This document shows positions 38,431-47,138 of a stretch of DNA of 64,000 nucleotides, one piece after another. Position 1 is the first letter of the stretch. The number at the start of each line of letters is the position of its first letter. Location of the stretch: the NCBI GenBank assembly GCA_947629645.1, contig CANREV010000004.1, positions 57,578-121,577 of the forward strand, given 5' to 3'. Position numbers and translations under genes: made by a program. This DNA comes from an uncultured Acetatifactor sp. GTDB lineage: Bacteria; Bacillota; Clostridia; Lachnospirales; Lachnospiraceae. The notes beneath the pieces are model-generated. The model was given only the letters and a program-made list of their open reading frames with translations. It was not told the DNA's origin and made no database searches.

Positions 38431-39612
38431 ATGTATATTATCGGCGGAATTATTAAGACCATGGCAGGCGATGACCTGGAGGACGGAGTGATTCATGTAG
38501 AGGACGGCAAAATATCACAGATTGGCAGCCGGGATGAAATTGAGGTTCATCCCGGCAACAGTGAGAGAGTCATAGAAATAAAAGACGGCGTCATCATGCC
38601 GGGCATTATAGAGGCTCACTGTCACATGGGGATCACGGAAGAGAAAAAGGCGATGGAAGGGGACGACTGCAACGAGACAGTGAATCCCGTCACCCCCTGG
38701 CTGCGCGCCATCGATGCCATCAATTCAATGGATGCTGCTTTTGACGATGCGGTACGGGCTGGAATCACCTCTGCAATGGTAGGTCCCGGAAGTTCCAATG
38801 TGGTGGGAGGACAATTCGCTTTCATCAAGACCAAGGGAAGAAGAATCGATGATTTGATCGTTAAAGCTCCGGCGGCAATGAAGATCGCCTTTGGGGAAAA
38901 TCCGAAAGTCAATTATTCCGGTCAGGGGAAAAGTCCTTCTACCCGAATGGCCATTGCCGGGATGCTCAGGCAGGAGTTGTCGGAAGCTAAGGCGTATCTG
39001 CAGCGGAAAAAAGAGGCTCAGGCGGCAGGGGATCGTTTTGAAGAGGATTTTACCAAAGAGTGCTGGGCGCCGGTTTTTCGCAAGGAGATTCCCCTGAAAG
39101 CTCATGTCCACAGAGTGGATGATATTTTTACGGCCATCCGGATCGCCCGTGAATTTGATCTGAATGTGACGTTGGATCACTGTTCCGAAGGCCATCTGAT
39201 CGCACAGGAACTGGCGCAGGAAGGGTTTCCCGCCATTGTGGGGCCGGATCTCGCCAGCCGCAGCAAGATCGAGGTGCAGAACATGGCGTTCAAGACGGTG
39301 GGCGTCTTAAATCATGCGGGCGTCATGACGGCGGTGACAACAGACCATCCCGTATCTTTGATCCAGTCTCTTCCCCTGTGCGCCGGAATGGCTGTGAAAG
39401 CGGGGCTTGCGTTGGAGGAAGCTTACCGTTCCATCACGATCTATCCTGCAAAGATCTGTGGCGTGGCAGACAGAGTGGGCAGCCTGGAGGCAGGCAAGGA
39501 TGCGGATATTGCGATTTTTACCGCCAATCCTATGGAAGTTTTTACGGAAACGCTCTATACCATTATTGACGGACAGATTGTCTATGAGCGTGATAAGGAT
39601 GCTGATGGCTGA
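38431..39612 (+). CDS. amidohydrolase (imidazolonepropionase-like subgroup)
   Basis: A 393-residue metal-dependent hydrolase. The metal motif EAHCHMG (H-x-H) is near residue 62. Further metal ligands appear as HVHR near 227, LDHCSEGH near 250, and TTDHP near 308 (terminal Asp). The C-terminal beta-sandwich ends DADIAIFTANPMEVF, typical of adenine-deaminase/imidazolonepropionase relatives. The substrate is unknown. It lies 20 bases after the SpoIIQ-like gene in the same direction. Confidence 0.88.
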   Translation: MYIIGGIIKTMAGDDLEDGVIHVEDGKISQIGSRDEIEVHPGNSERVIEIKDGVIMPGIIEAHCHMGITEEKKAMEGDDCNETVNPVTPWLRAIDAINSMDAAFDDAVRAGITSAMVGPGSSNVVGGQFAFIKTKGRRIDDLIVKAPAAMKIAFGENPKVNYSGQGKSPSTRMAIAGMLRQELSEAKAYLQRKKEAQAAGDRFEEDFTKECWAPVFRKEIPLKAHVHRVDDIFTAIRIAREFDLNVTLDHCSEGHLIAQELAQEGFPAIVGPDLASRSKIEVQNMAFKTVGVLNHAGVMTAVTTDHPVSLIQSLPLCAGMAVKAGLALEEAYRSITIYPAKICGVADRVGSLEAGKDADIAIFTANPMEVFTETLYTIIDGQIVYERDKDADG

Positions 39613-39794
39613 ATTGTTGCGCAGATGCACACAAAACGCAAAAGAAATGGGTCCTGACGCGATTTTGGATTCGCGGCGCCGAAGGCCGAACAGTTGTCTG
39701 CCAACAGCGAAAAAGGAAAGTATGGATTGCTTTATGCCGGATTCGTGTTAAAATGATAAATGGATCAATGTCGTGCAGAAAGCGGAGGAACGAT

Positions 39795-41081
39795 TTGAAT
39801 AACAATCGAAGGAAAGCCGCTGTGCTTTTTTGGTGTTTTGCCGCGGCTCTTTTGGGAGCCTGCGGCACGGGCGAAGCGGCGGAAAGCAGTCAGAGCGCTT
39901 TTGTGGCGGTGGAAGGGATGGAGAGCACGCCGGTGGTAGATTATGCGGTGCCCCGTCTGTTGCCCAATGTGCTGGTGGACTTAAACGGATATGCGGCGGA
40001 ATGTGAAAAAAAAGCGGCTGTCAAGGGTCACGAACTGCCGGAGACTTTCAGGCTGATTGACGCGGTAACCGGAGAGGAAGTCTACAGTGGCGATCTGACA
40101 AAAATTACATATAATGCGGAGCTGGATCTTTATACGGGTTACGCCTGGTTTGATGAGTATGAGACGGAGGGCGTCTACTATCTGGAGTGTGATAAGATCG
40201 GGCGCTCCTATCAGTTTGTCATTCGCAAATCCGTTTACGAAGAGCTGTTCGGGGAGGTCTGCGATCAGTTTATGGAGGATTGCGATAACCATACGGTGAC
40301 AACGGCGGAGGCTTTTTCGTTGTTAAATGCCTATGAGTGGTATCCGGACATTTTTGAGGATGAAAACGAAGATCAGATTCCGGATGTGCTTAAAACGCTG
40401 CAGTCCTGGGTGTCCTATATGGAGGAATCGGAGATTGACGCGGCGGATAAAGTCCTGTATGCGGCGTTTCTGGCAAAATTCAGTTATAATTACCAGAAGC
40501 TTGACCAACAGTATGCCACGGACTGTCTGCGGCGGGCTTCCACTGTTTTCGGTCAGGTGCAGACAACGCTTAGCAGGGATGCGGACGCTTTTCTTGCGCT
40601 GACAGAGCTGTATCGTGCCACCGGACTGTATACTTACCGCAATCAGATCAGTGACTACAAAAGTTTTTTTGAAAACAATGGCGGCTATCTGGATGAAATG
40701 GGTTATTTGTATGGCAGTATGACCTATATGGCTACCAGACAGAAGGTGGAGCTGGAACTGTGCCAGATGTTTATGGAGGCTCTTATGGAAAGAGGAGAAG
40801 AGATCTCCAAACGTTACGAGGAGATGGTCTGTCCCGTGACGGCGCGAAACAATGGCGCGGATGATCTGCTGCAGCAGGGGCTGGAACTGTCATGTGCCAA
40901 CTATGTGCTGAATAATTATCAATATACCAGTATCATTGAAGGGTTCCTGCATTATCTCATGGGACAAAACGTGGAGTCCGTGAATTTTTATCCCGAGGAG
41001 GGAGACAGGAGCAGTTATCTGCTGTTGTTCGCCCAGCTGGCGCAGATTCACGGCGGGGATGCGATACCTGAGGAAGAATGA
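39795..41081 (+). CDS. lipoprotein with CelD-type Ig domain and GH9-like helical region
   Basis: The probable start is the TTG at 39795 (GGAGG six bases upstream), giving a clean signal peptide with lipobox LGAC; the ATG at 39753 has no RBS. Residues ~40-135 match the cellulase N-terminal Ig-like fold found before GH9 domains (PNVLVDLNGYA, SGDLTKI, Y-x-L-E-C). The rest is alpha-helical, like a shortened (alpha/alpha) barrel, but the GH9 catalytic Asp motif is not seen. It is probably a non-catalytic cell-surface binding protein. Confidence 0.65.
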   Translation: MNNNRRKAAVLFWCFAAALLGACGTGEAAESSQSAFVAVEGMESTPVVDYAVPRLLPNVLVDLNGYAAECEKKAAVKGHELPETFRLIDAVTGEEVYSGDLTKITYNAELDLYTGYAWFDEYETEGVYYLECDKIGRSYQFVIRKSVYEELFGEVCDQFMEDCDNHTVTTAEAFSLLNAYEWYPDIFEDENEDQIPDVLKTLQSWVSYMEESEIDAADKVLYAAFLAKFSYNYQKLDQQYATDCLRRASTVFGQVQTTLSRDADAFLALTELYRATGLYTYRNQISDYKSFFENNGGYLDEMGYLYGSMTYMATRQKVELELCQMFMEALMERGEEISKRYEEMVCPVTARNNGADDLLQQGLELSCANYVLNNYQYTSIIEGFLHYLMGQNVESVNFYPEEGDRSSYLLLFAQLAQIHGGDAIPEEE

Positions 41082-41096
41082 GACGCAGGAATGGAA

Positions 41097-41125
41097 CAGT
41101 TTAGCCTGAGGCTTACCTGTTACGC
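41097..41125. repeat. REP-like dispersed palindromic element, copy near ddl
   Basis: Reads CAGTTTAGCC, TGA, GGCTTACCTGTTACGC. It aligns with 61722-61752 (CAGTTTAGCC, GAA, GGCTGAATTGCTGC). Half-copies with the same right arm lie at 39607-39621, 54118-54133 and 63951-63973. Confidence 0.55.
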
Positions 41126-41153
41126 AGAAATAGTTATGGGAATGGAGAGAGAG

Positions 41154-42209
41154 ATGAAGATTGTAGTTTTAGCGGGAGGCACCAGTACAGAGCGGGATGT
41201 CTCCTTATGTTCGGGAAGTATGATTTATAAGGCTCTTAAGAAGAATGGACATCAGGCGATTCTTTTGGACGTTTATCTGGGGTACGATGGAGAGATCAAC
41301 GATCGAGAGATCAACGATCAAGAGATCGGGGATCTTTTTGAAAAAGATACGGACTGGGCTGCGCAGATTGGCGCAGTGAGCGAGAAAAATCCTGATCTGG
41401 AAGCCATAAAGGCGATGAGAAAGGACGGCGGCAAAAGCTTTTTCGGCCCTCATGTCCTGGAGATCTGCCAGAGCGCGGATGCGGTATTTATAGCTCTTCA
41501 CGGCTTAAACGGCGAGGACGGCAAGATTCAGGCTTGTTTTGAACTTCTGGGTATTCCTTATACGGGAACTGATTTTGTCAGCGCCGCTATGGCTATGGAC
41601 AAAGGCATTACGAAGGATCTTTTCAAAGCTTACGGCGTCCCTGCTCCTGTTGGTATCCGGCTGAAAAAAGGAGAGACGGAATCGGAAAAGATTCCTTATC
41701 CCTGTATCGTCAAGGCCTGCTGCGGCGGTTCCAGCGTTGGCGTCTGCATCGCCCGAAACGATGAAGAATACCGACAGGCAAAGGAAGAAGCTTTCCGCTA
41801 TGACAATGAGGTGGTTATAGAGCAGTACATAGAAGGAAGAGAGTTTTCCGTGGGCGTGATGGAGGGCAGGGCGCTTCCGGTCATTGAGATCGCGCCGAAA
41901 GAAGGCTTTTACGATTACAAGAATAAATATCAGGCGGGCAGTACGGTGGATACCTGCCCCGCGGACATCCCGCAGGAGAAAGCGGAGGAAATGCAGCGGG
42001 TGGCGGAACGGGTATTTTGCGTCCTGCGCCTGAAAAGCTACGCCAGAATGGATTTTATGATGAGCGGTGAGGGAAAAATCTATTGTCTGGAAGCGAATAC
42101 ATTGCCGGGCATGACGCCCACTTCCCTGCTTCCCCAGGAGGCGGCTGCGGAAGGCGTCAGCTTTGAACAGCTCTGTGAAAAGATTCTTGCGTGTGCTTTG
42201 AAACATTGA
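41154..42209 (+). CDS. ddl: D-alanine--D-alanine ligase
   Basis: An ATP-grasp ligase that joins two D-Ala for peptidoglycan precursors. It shows GGTSTERDVSLCSG at residue ~8, LHGLNGEDGKIQ near 115, MDKGITKDLFK near 145, GGSSVGV near 193, and the omega-loop FYDYKNKYQAG with the Tyr usual in D-Ala-adding enzymes. The start is the ATG after GGAGAGAGAG; 21 upstream codons are dropped. Residues ~46-59 contain an in-frame 15-bp micro-repeat (EINDREINDQEIGD), probably a surface loop. It is followed by murF. Confidence 0.93.
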   Translation: MKIVVLAGGTSTERDVSLCSGSMIYKALKKNGHQAILLDVYLGYDGEINDREINDQEIGDLFEKDTDWAAQIGAVSEKNPDLEAIKAMRKDGGKSFFGPHVLEICQSADAVFIALHGLNGEDGKIQACFELLGIPYTGTDFVSAAMAMDKGITKDLFKAYGVPAPVGIRLKKGETESEKIPYPCIVKACCGGSSVGVCIARNDEEYRQAKEEAFRYDNEVVIEQYIEGREFSVGVMEGRALPVIEIAPKEGFYDYKNKYQAGSTVDTCPADIPQEKAEEMQRVAERVFCVLRLKSYARMDFMMSGEGKIYCLEANTLPGMTPTSLLPQEAAAEGVSFEQLCEKILACALKH

Positions 42210-42358
42210 CAGCTCCGGAGAACTGAAGAAGCGGGATATCGGCGTGGCCGCATATTGACAGCTCCAGAGAGCAGAAGAAAGCGGGATATCGGAGTGGTCG
42301 GCATATTGACATCTCCGGAGAGCAGAAGAAAGCGGGACATCGATTTGTTCGGCATATC
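42205..42358. repeat. tandem repeat, ~51-bp unit, 3 copies, between ddl and murF
   Basis: Units start ATTGACAGCTCC or ATTGACATCTCC at 42205, 42254 and 42305 (periods 49 and 51) and carry AGAAGAAAGCGGGAYATCG. The first copy begins within the last codon and stop of ddl. No gene lies in the interval up to the murF start at 42403. Confidence 0.88.
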
Positions 42359-42402
42359 GCTAAGCTTGGAATATGGTTAAATAGGATGGATGGGTTGGAC
42401 TT

Positions 42403-43923
42403 ATGATGGATTTGAATTTGGGCGAGATAACGGCAGCCTGCGGCGGAAAGCTGGTACTGGCGGCAAAAGATTCCACCGACACTTGTGTCAGCTGCGTGGT
42501 GAGGGATTCGCGGGAAGTGTCTGAGCAGGGAGTTTTTGTGGCCATTACAGGTGAGAGAGCGGACGGTCACAGTTTTATCTCCTCTGTTTTTGCCAAAGGG
42601 GCGGCGCTTGCGGTAACGCAGAAGGCCCCAAAGCAGGTGGAAGAAGAGACCGGCGTCAGCACGAAAGACTGGGGAAGTTATCTGCTGGTGGAAGATACGC
42701 TTCAGGCGCTTAAGGATATCGCGGAATATTACAGGCGGAAGTTTTCCATCCCTGTGGTGGGGATCACAGGCAGCGTGGGCAAGACCAGCACGAAAGAGTG
42801 GATTGCCGGAGTGCTCTCGGAAAAATATCATGTCTTAAAGACAGAGGGAAACTATAATAATGAGATCGGCGTTCCGCTGACGCTGCTTAAGATCCGCAGG
42901 GAACATACGGCGGCGGTGGTGGAGATGGGAATCAGCGATTTTGGCGAGATGCACCGTTTGAGCAGGATGGTGCGTCCTACCGTCTGCGTTATCACAAACA
43001 TCGGTCAGTGCCACCTGGAGAACTTAAAGACCAGGGACGGTATCTTGAAGGCAAAGACGGAAATATTTGATTTTATGGCGCCGGATGCGGAGATCTGCTT
43101 AAACGGCGAGGATGACAAGCTGCGCACCATCGGGGAAGTAAAGGGGAGAAAACCGCACTTTTTCGGATGGGGCGGTACGAGCGGCGAGGAAGTGACGGCG
43201 GAAAATGTGGTCAGCCGCGGTCTCTGGGGGAGCGATGCAACGCTGAAACTGACGCCTCCATCGGAAGGAAATTTCAGTGTGGTATCAGGACAGATCGATG
43301 TCAGAGTGCCTCTGGCGGGGAAACATCAGGTGTTAAACTGCGCGGCGGCAGCCTGTGTGGGCCGCCTCCTGGGACTTTCCCTGGAACAGATCAAAGCAGG
43401 CATCGGCAAAGTGAAGCCCGTAGGCGGAAGGGATCAGTTGATTCAAACCGGAAAATACACGCTGATCGACAGCTGTTATAACGCGAACCCCGCCTCCATG
43501 AAGGCGGCCATCGACCTGTTAGCTATGGCGGACACAGAAAAGATCGCCATTCTCGGCGACATGTTTGAGCTGGGCGAGAAATCCCGCGCCCTTCACGAGG
43601 AAGTGGGAGCTTACGCCGCGTCTGCGGGTCTTGATAAAATCTATTGCGTGGGAGAGCAATCCGCCTATCTGTATCAGGCCGCCTGCGCATCGTGCAAAGA
43701 GCCGCAAAAGCATGCGTCCGGCGGCGCGCCGGGCGGAGAGGCTAAGGAGCGCAGACCGGATCAGGAGCGGCCCGGAATTTTCTATTTCCCCGACAAGGAA
43801 GCACTGTTTGCGGCTCTCGAAGGGGACCTTCCGGGATGTCTGCCCTCTGGAAGTACGGTTCTGGTCAAAGCTTCCCACGGGATGGATTTCGGACGGATCA
43901 CGGAGTTTATGAAATCCTTATAA
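42403..43923 (+). CDS. murF: UDP-N-acetylmuramoyl-tripeptide--D-alanyl-D-alanine ligase
   Basis: Adds D-Ala-D-Ala, the Ddl product, to the UDP-MurNAc-tripeptide. Mur-ligase P-loop GITGSVGKTSTKEW near residue 122; then EMGISDFGEMHRLS and TNIGQCHLE; C-terminal YNANPASMKAA and LGDMFELG. At 506 residues it is somewhat long because of a low-complexity Ala/Gly/Lys/Glu/Arg insertion near residues 430-460. It is paired with ddl, as in many bacteria. A perfect 14-bp inverted repeat follows. Confidence 0.95.
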   Translation: MMDLNLGEITAACGGKLVLAAKDSTDTCVSCVVRDSREVSEQGVFVAITGERADGHSFISSVFAKGAALAVTQKAPKQVEEETGVSTKDWGSYLLVEDTLQALKDIAEYYRRKFSIPVVGITGSVGKTSTKEWIAGVLSEKYHVLKTEGNYNNEIGVPLTLLKIRREHTAAVVEMGISDFGEMHRLSRMVRPTVCVITNIGQCHLENLKTRDGILKAKTEIFDFMAPDAEICLNGEDDKLRTIGEVKGRKPHFFGWGGTSGEEVTAENVVSRGLWGSDATLKLTPPSEGNFSVVSGQIDVRVPLAGKHQVLNCAAAACVGRLLGLSLEQIKAGIGKVKPVGGRDQLIQTGKYTLIDSCYNANPASMKAAIDLLAMADTEKIAILGDMFELGEKSRALHEEVGAYAASAGLDKIYCVGEQSAYLYQAACASCKEPQKHASGGAPGGEAKERRPDQERPGIFYFPDKEALFAALEGDLPGCLPSGSTVLVKASHGMDFGRITEFMKSL

Positions 43924-43931
43924 CCATTAAT

Positions 43932-43986
43932 AAAATCTTAATCCTTTTTGCGAATGATTGTGGAAAAATAGGATTAAGATTTTGTT
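43932..43986 (+). terminator. inverted repeat/terminator after murF
   Basis: AAAATCTTAATCCT (43932-43945) and AGGATTAAGATTTT (43970-43983) are perfect complements with a 24-base loop. A short T-rich tail follows. It may also act as an operator for the regulator gene downstream. Confidence 0.65.
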
Positions 43987-44007
43987 TTGGTGAAATGGAA
44001 GATGACA

Positions 44008-44703
44008 ATGAGCGAGAAAATTTTGATTGTGGACGATGAGAGAGAGATCACGGATCTGGTGGCGCTTTATCTGCGGAATGAAGGCTATCAGGTGTTCCAG
44101 TGCTACAGCGGCCAAGAGGCGCTGGAGGTAGTGGAAAAGGAACAGCTTGATCTGGCGATCCTTGACGTGATGCTGCCGGATATCAACGGCTTTGAACTGT
44201 GCACCGGGATCCGGGAGCAGTATACCTGGCCTGTGATTATGCTGACGGCGAAGGGAGAAGAAATGGACAAGATCACCGGCCTCACCCTGGGAGCCGATGA
44301 CTATATGACGAAACCGTTTCTGCCCTTAGAACTGGTGGCACGGGTAAAAGCCCAGCTCAGGAGGTACAAGCGTTACAACGGAGGGATGGAAAATGACGAT
44401 AATGTCATAAGCATATCGGGATTGGTATTGAACAACAAGACCCATGAGTGCACACTAAATGAACGTCCCCTGAATCTGACTCCCACGGAGTTCTCGATCC
44501 TGTGGATATTGTGCCGGCGCAGGGGGGAAGTAGTCAGCGCGGAAGAATTGTTTTATCTGATCTGGCAGGATGAATATTATGTGAAGAGCAACAATACCAT
44601 CACAGTCCACATCAGGCATCTGCGGGAGAAAATGGGGGATTCCTTTGAAAATCCCAAGTATATCAAGACGGTTTGGGGGTGTGGATACAAGATTGAAGGA
44701 TAA
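44008..44703 (+). CDS. OmpR/VanR-type response regulator
   Basis: A 231-residue two-domain regulator: receiver (ILIVDDEREI with acidic pocket; phospho-Asp in LAILDVMLPD near residue 52; KPF near 101) and winged-helix DNA-binding domain (LTPTEFSILWIL, then TITVHIRHLREKMGD and YIKTVWGCGYKI). The closest look is the VanR group. It pairs with the overlapping sensor kinase. Since it follows ddl-murF it probably responds to cell-envelope conditions, but no vanH/A/X/T/Y genes are present, so a glycopeptide-resistance role is not supported. Confidence 0.9.
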   Translation: MSEKILIVDDEREITDLVALYLRNEGYQVFQCYSGQEALEVVEKEQLDLAILDVMLPDINGFELCTGIREQYTWPVIMLTAKGEEMDKITGLTLGADDYMTKPFLPLELVARVKAQLRRYKRYNGGMENDDNVISISGLVLNNKTHECTLNERPLNLTPTEFSILWILCRRRGEVVSAEELFYLIWQDEYYVKSNNTITVHIRHLREKMGDSFENPKYIKTVWGCGYKIEG

Positions 44704-45814
44704 TTTGAAAAAAACCGTGGGGACCAGTCTGATCATTTTGGGAGTTATCGTTCTGTGCTATCTGCTTGTAATTTTTTTTGACACAGTATTAAACGGCTTT
44801 CTGCTAGACTGGCTGGACAGGCGGTTTGTCACTTATCTGGTGGATTCGGACGGGTTTTCCAAAACTATGATCCGGTGGGACAGGGTGAAAAAATACCTGT
44901 TTCGAGGCTTTTTGATAGTTGTGGTGCTGTGCGCGCTGATCTGCAGGGCAGTGATGCTTCTCTATGCCGCAAGGCAGGAAAAGAAAGCGATTCACGAAGC
45001 GGGAAAGATGATCGGCGACTATATGCGTCACGACAGGGAAGCGGCGGAAGTGTTCCCTGAAAAATACGCGGAGATTTCCGCGCAGGTGACGGAGATCAAA
45101 TCCAACATGCAGCGCAGCGAACAGGCGCTAAAGCAGGAAGCTTCCCGAAAAAATGACCTGATCACTTATCTGGCTCATGACCTGAAAACGCCCCTGACCT
45201 CCGTGATCGGATACCTGAGCCTTTTGGAGGAAGCCCCCGATATGCCGGAAGAACAGAAGGCCAAATACGTCCATATCACATTGGATAAGGCGCTTAGGCT
45301 GGAGAAACTGATCAATGAATTTTTTGAGATTACCCGATATAATCTGCAGCAGATCGTTTTGGAAAAAGAAGATATTGATCTGTCCTTTATGCTGATGCAG
45401 ATGGCGGACGAGTTTTATCCCATCTTAAAAGAGAGGGGCAATACCATAAAGCTGGAGACGAAAAATAATCTCACTGTCTACGGGGACAGCGAGAAGCTTG
45501 CAAGAGTTTTTAACAATATTCTGAAAAATGCCATAGCTTACAGTGACGCCGGAACGGAAATCCGAATCTGGACCGGACAAAATGACAATTATGTCACAAT
45601 CTGTTTTCAGGATCAGGGAAAGACCATTCCCAGACAGCGGCTGGAAACCATTTTTGAAAAATTTTTCCGCCTGGATGAAGCCCGTGCAACCAACACGGGA
45701 GGCGCCGGCCTGGGGCTTGCCATAGCAAAGGAGATCGTAACGCTTCACCAGGGGACGATCACGGCGGCCAGCGAGAACAAAGTGACTACCTTTACGGTCT
45801 GTCTGCCCCTCTAA
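44681..45814 (+). CDS. VanS-type sensor histidine kinase
   Basis: Membrane sensor kinase with two helices near residues 12-35 and 75-98 and a short external loop between them. Next come a HAMP-like/coiled linker, the HisKA box YLAHDLKTPLTSVIGYL near 165, the N box NNILKNAIAYS near 280, and the G boxes DQGKTIP and GGAGLGLAIAKEI near 345. The start is uncertain: GTG at 44681 (overlapping the regulator by 23 bases) or TTG at 44705, which has GAAGGA upstream. Paired with the regulator at 44008. Confidence 0.88.
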   Translation: MDTRLKDNLKKTVGTSLIILGVIVLCYLLVIFFDTVLNGFLLDWLDRRFVTYLVDSDGFSKTMIRWDRVKKYLFRGFLIVVVLCALICRAVMLLYAARQEKKAIHEAGKMIGDYMRHDREAAEVFPEKYAEISAQVTEIKSNMQRSEQALKQEASRKNDLITYLAHDLKTPLTSVIGYLSLLEEAPDMPEEQKAKYVHITLDKALRLEKLINEFFEITRYNLQQIVLEKEDIDLSFMLMQMADEFYPILKERGNTIKLETKNNLTVYGDSEKLARVFNNILKNAIAYSDAGTEIRIWTGQNDNYVTICFQDQGKTIPRQRLETIFEKFFRLDEARATNTGGAGLGLAIAKEIVTLHQGTITAASENKVTTFTVCLPL

Positions 45815-45823
45815 ACCAGGATG

Positions 45824-46564
45824 CTACAGGCCGTATTCTTCTTTCAGGGCAAAGTAGCGCCGGCTGATCTGGCTGCTGACAAGACCGCTCAGATTCTTTC
45901 GCTCTTCTTTATTCAGCCCGCCAACGAGGATGGGTTTTCCGAAATCAATGATCACCGTTGCTCTTTTTACCTTGGGCAGATGATCCTCGAACACTCCGGC
46001 AGAGTTTACGATGGTCATGGGTACTATGGGTACGCCGCCTTTTTCCGCGATCTTTAAACTGCCTACATGGAAAGGCAGGAAAGTGTCAGGCGTCTTGTTG
46101 CGGGTGCCCTCAGGAAAAATGACCAGGGAAATTCCTTTTTTTACGTCTTCGATCCCTTCCAGAATGGTTTTCATGCCTTCTCTGATATTGTCGCGGTTCA
46201 AAAAGAGACAGTGGATATTTTTCATCCAGAAATTTAAAAAGGGATAGCGCATCATCTCCGCTTTCGCCACATAGCCCGTGATGCCCGGAAAACAGTTCGA
46301 GGTCAGTACAATATCAAAGTAGCTGCGGTGATTTCCTACATAAAGCACGGCGGTATCGGAAGGGATGTTTTCCTGACCCCGGACGATTACTTTTGCGCCG
46401 GCGATCAGCGTTATGATTCGAAATCCCCAGTTGACGATGGCTCTGCAGCTTTTATCCTTTGCGGCAGGGGCAAATTTGCCCAGGATCCATTCCACCAGCA
46501 GTACGGGGATAGTCAGCACCAGAAACAAGAATAAAAACAGCGCGATCAAAATCAGACGAATCAT
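45824..46564 (-). CDS. plsC: 1-acyl-sn-glycerol-3-phosphate acyltransferase
   Basis: Second acylation step in phosphatidic acid synthesis, at the membrane. Acyltransferase motif I NHRSYFD near residue 78, FLNRDN near 123, motif III FPEGTRN near 149, and motif IV VPIVPMTIVNSA near 180. A hydrophobic N-terminal helix anchors it. At 246 residues it is normal for PlsC. It converges with the sensor kinase gene, with ten bases between them. Confidence 0.93.
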   Translation of the reverse strand: MIRLILIALFLFLFLVLTIPVLLVEWILGKFAPAAKDKSCRAIVNWGFRIITLIAGAKVIVRGQENIPSDTAVLYVGNHRSYFDIVLTSNCFPGITGYVAKAEMMRYPFLNFWMKNIHCLFLNRDNIREGMKTILEGIEDVKKGISLVIFPEGTRNKTPDTFLPFHVGSLKIAEKGGVPIVPMTIVNSAGVFEDHLPKVKRATVIIDFGKPILVGGLNKEERKNLSGLVSSQISRRYFALKEEYGL

Positions 46565-46659
46565 GGCAAAATCTCCTTTATCATTATGATTCTAGCATAA
46601 AAAATTCACCCTGTACATAAAATACAGCAAAACAGGAAAAGAATTAAGGTTGAGAAGAG

Positions 46660-47067
46660 ATGAAGAGACTGGTCTTGTGCATTGTGGCCGCAGCGCTGGC
46701 GGCAACGCTTTCAGGCTGCACCTTTTTGAGCGAAGAACGGATCAAATTAAGAGATCTGGACTTTACCATCCTCAGCGAAGAAAAGATCCCCAAGGAGCTT
46801 AAAACTATCATTGAGGAGAAGAAAAAAGAACCCTTCCAGATTACATATACGGATAAGGAGAATCTCTATATCTGCGCGGGATACGGCGAACAGTCAACGG
46901 GGGGCTACAGCATTGCGGTCAACGAGCTGTATCTGACGGATACCGCCATCTATGTCAGCGTAAGCCTCCTTGGGCCGGAGAGCGTAGAAAGCGGTAATAA
47001 GACTCCCTCCTACCCTTACATTGTGATCAAAACGGAATATCTGGATCAGACGGTGTTCTTTGAGTAA
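46660..47067 (+). CDS. small lipoprotein with PrcB C-terminal-like domain
   Basis: A 135-residue lipoprotein (lipobox LSGC near residues 17-20). Residues ~60-130 match the PrcB C-terminal pattern: ITYTDKENLYICAGYGE, then STGGYSIAV and a terminal YPYIVIKTEYLD. PrcB domains occur in protease-associated exported proteins. No protease gene is adjacent and the partner is unknown. Confidence 0.7.
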   Translation: MKRLVLCIVAAALAATLSGCTFLSEERIKLRDLDFTILSEEKIPKELKTIIEEKKKEPFQITYTDKENLYICAGYGEQSTGGYSIAVNELYLTDTAIYVSVSLLGPESVESGNKTPSYPYIVIKTEYLDQTVFFE

Positions 47068-47138
47068 CCGCAGCAGGCGTCTCTTTCTTTTTTGCCAAAA
47101 ACATGATACACTCATAAAAAAGAATGCGGGAGGCGCCT

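Noticed and set aside
41154..45814. Glycopeptide-resistance (van) cluster
   Set aside because: ddl, murF and VanR/S-like genes are present, but no vanH, vanX, vanT or vanY partner, and the ligase has the usual Tyr loop.
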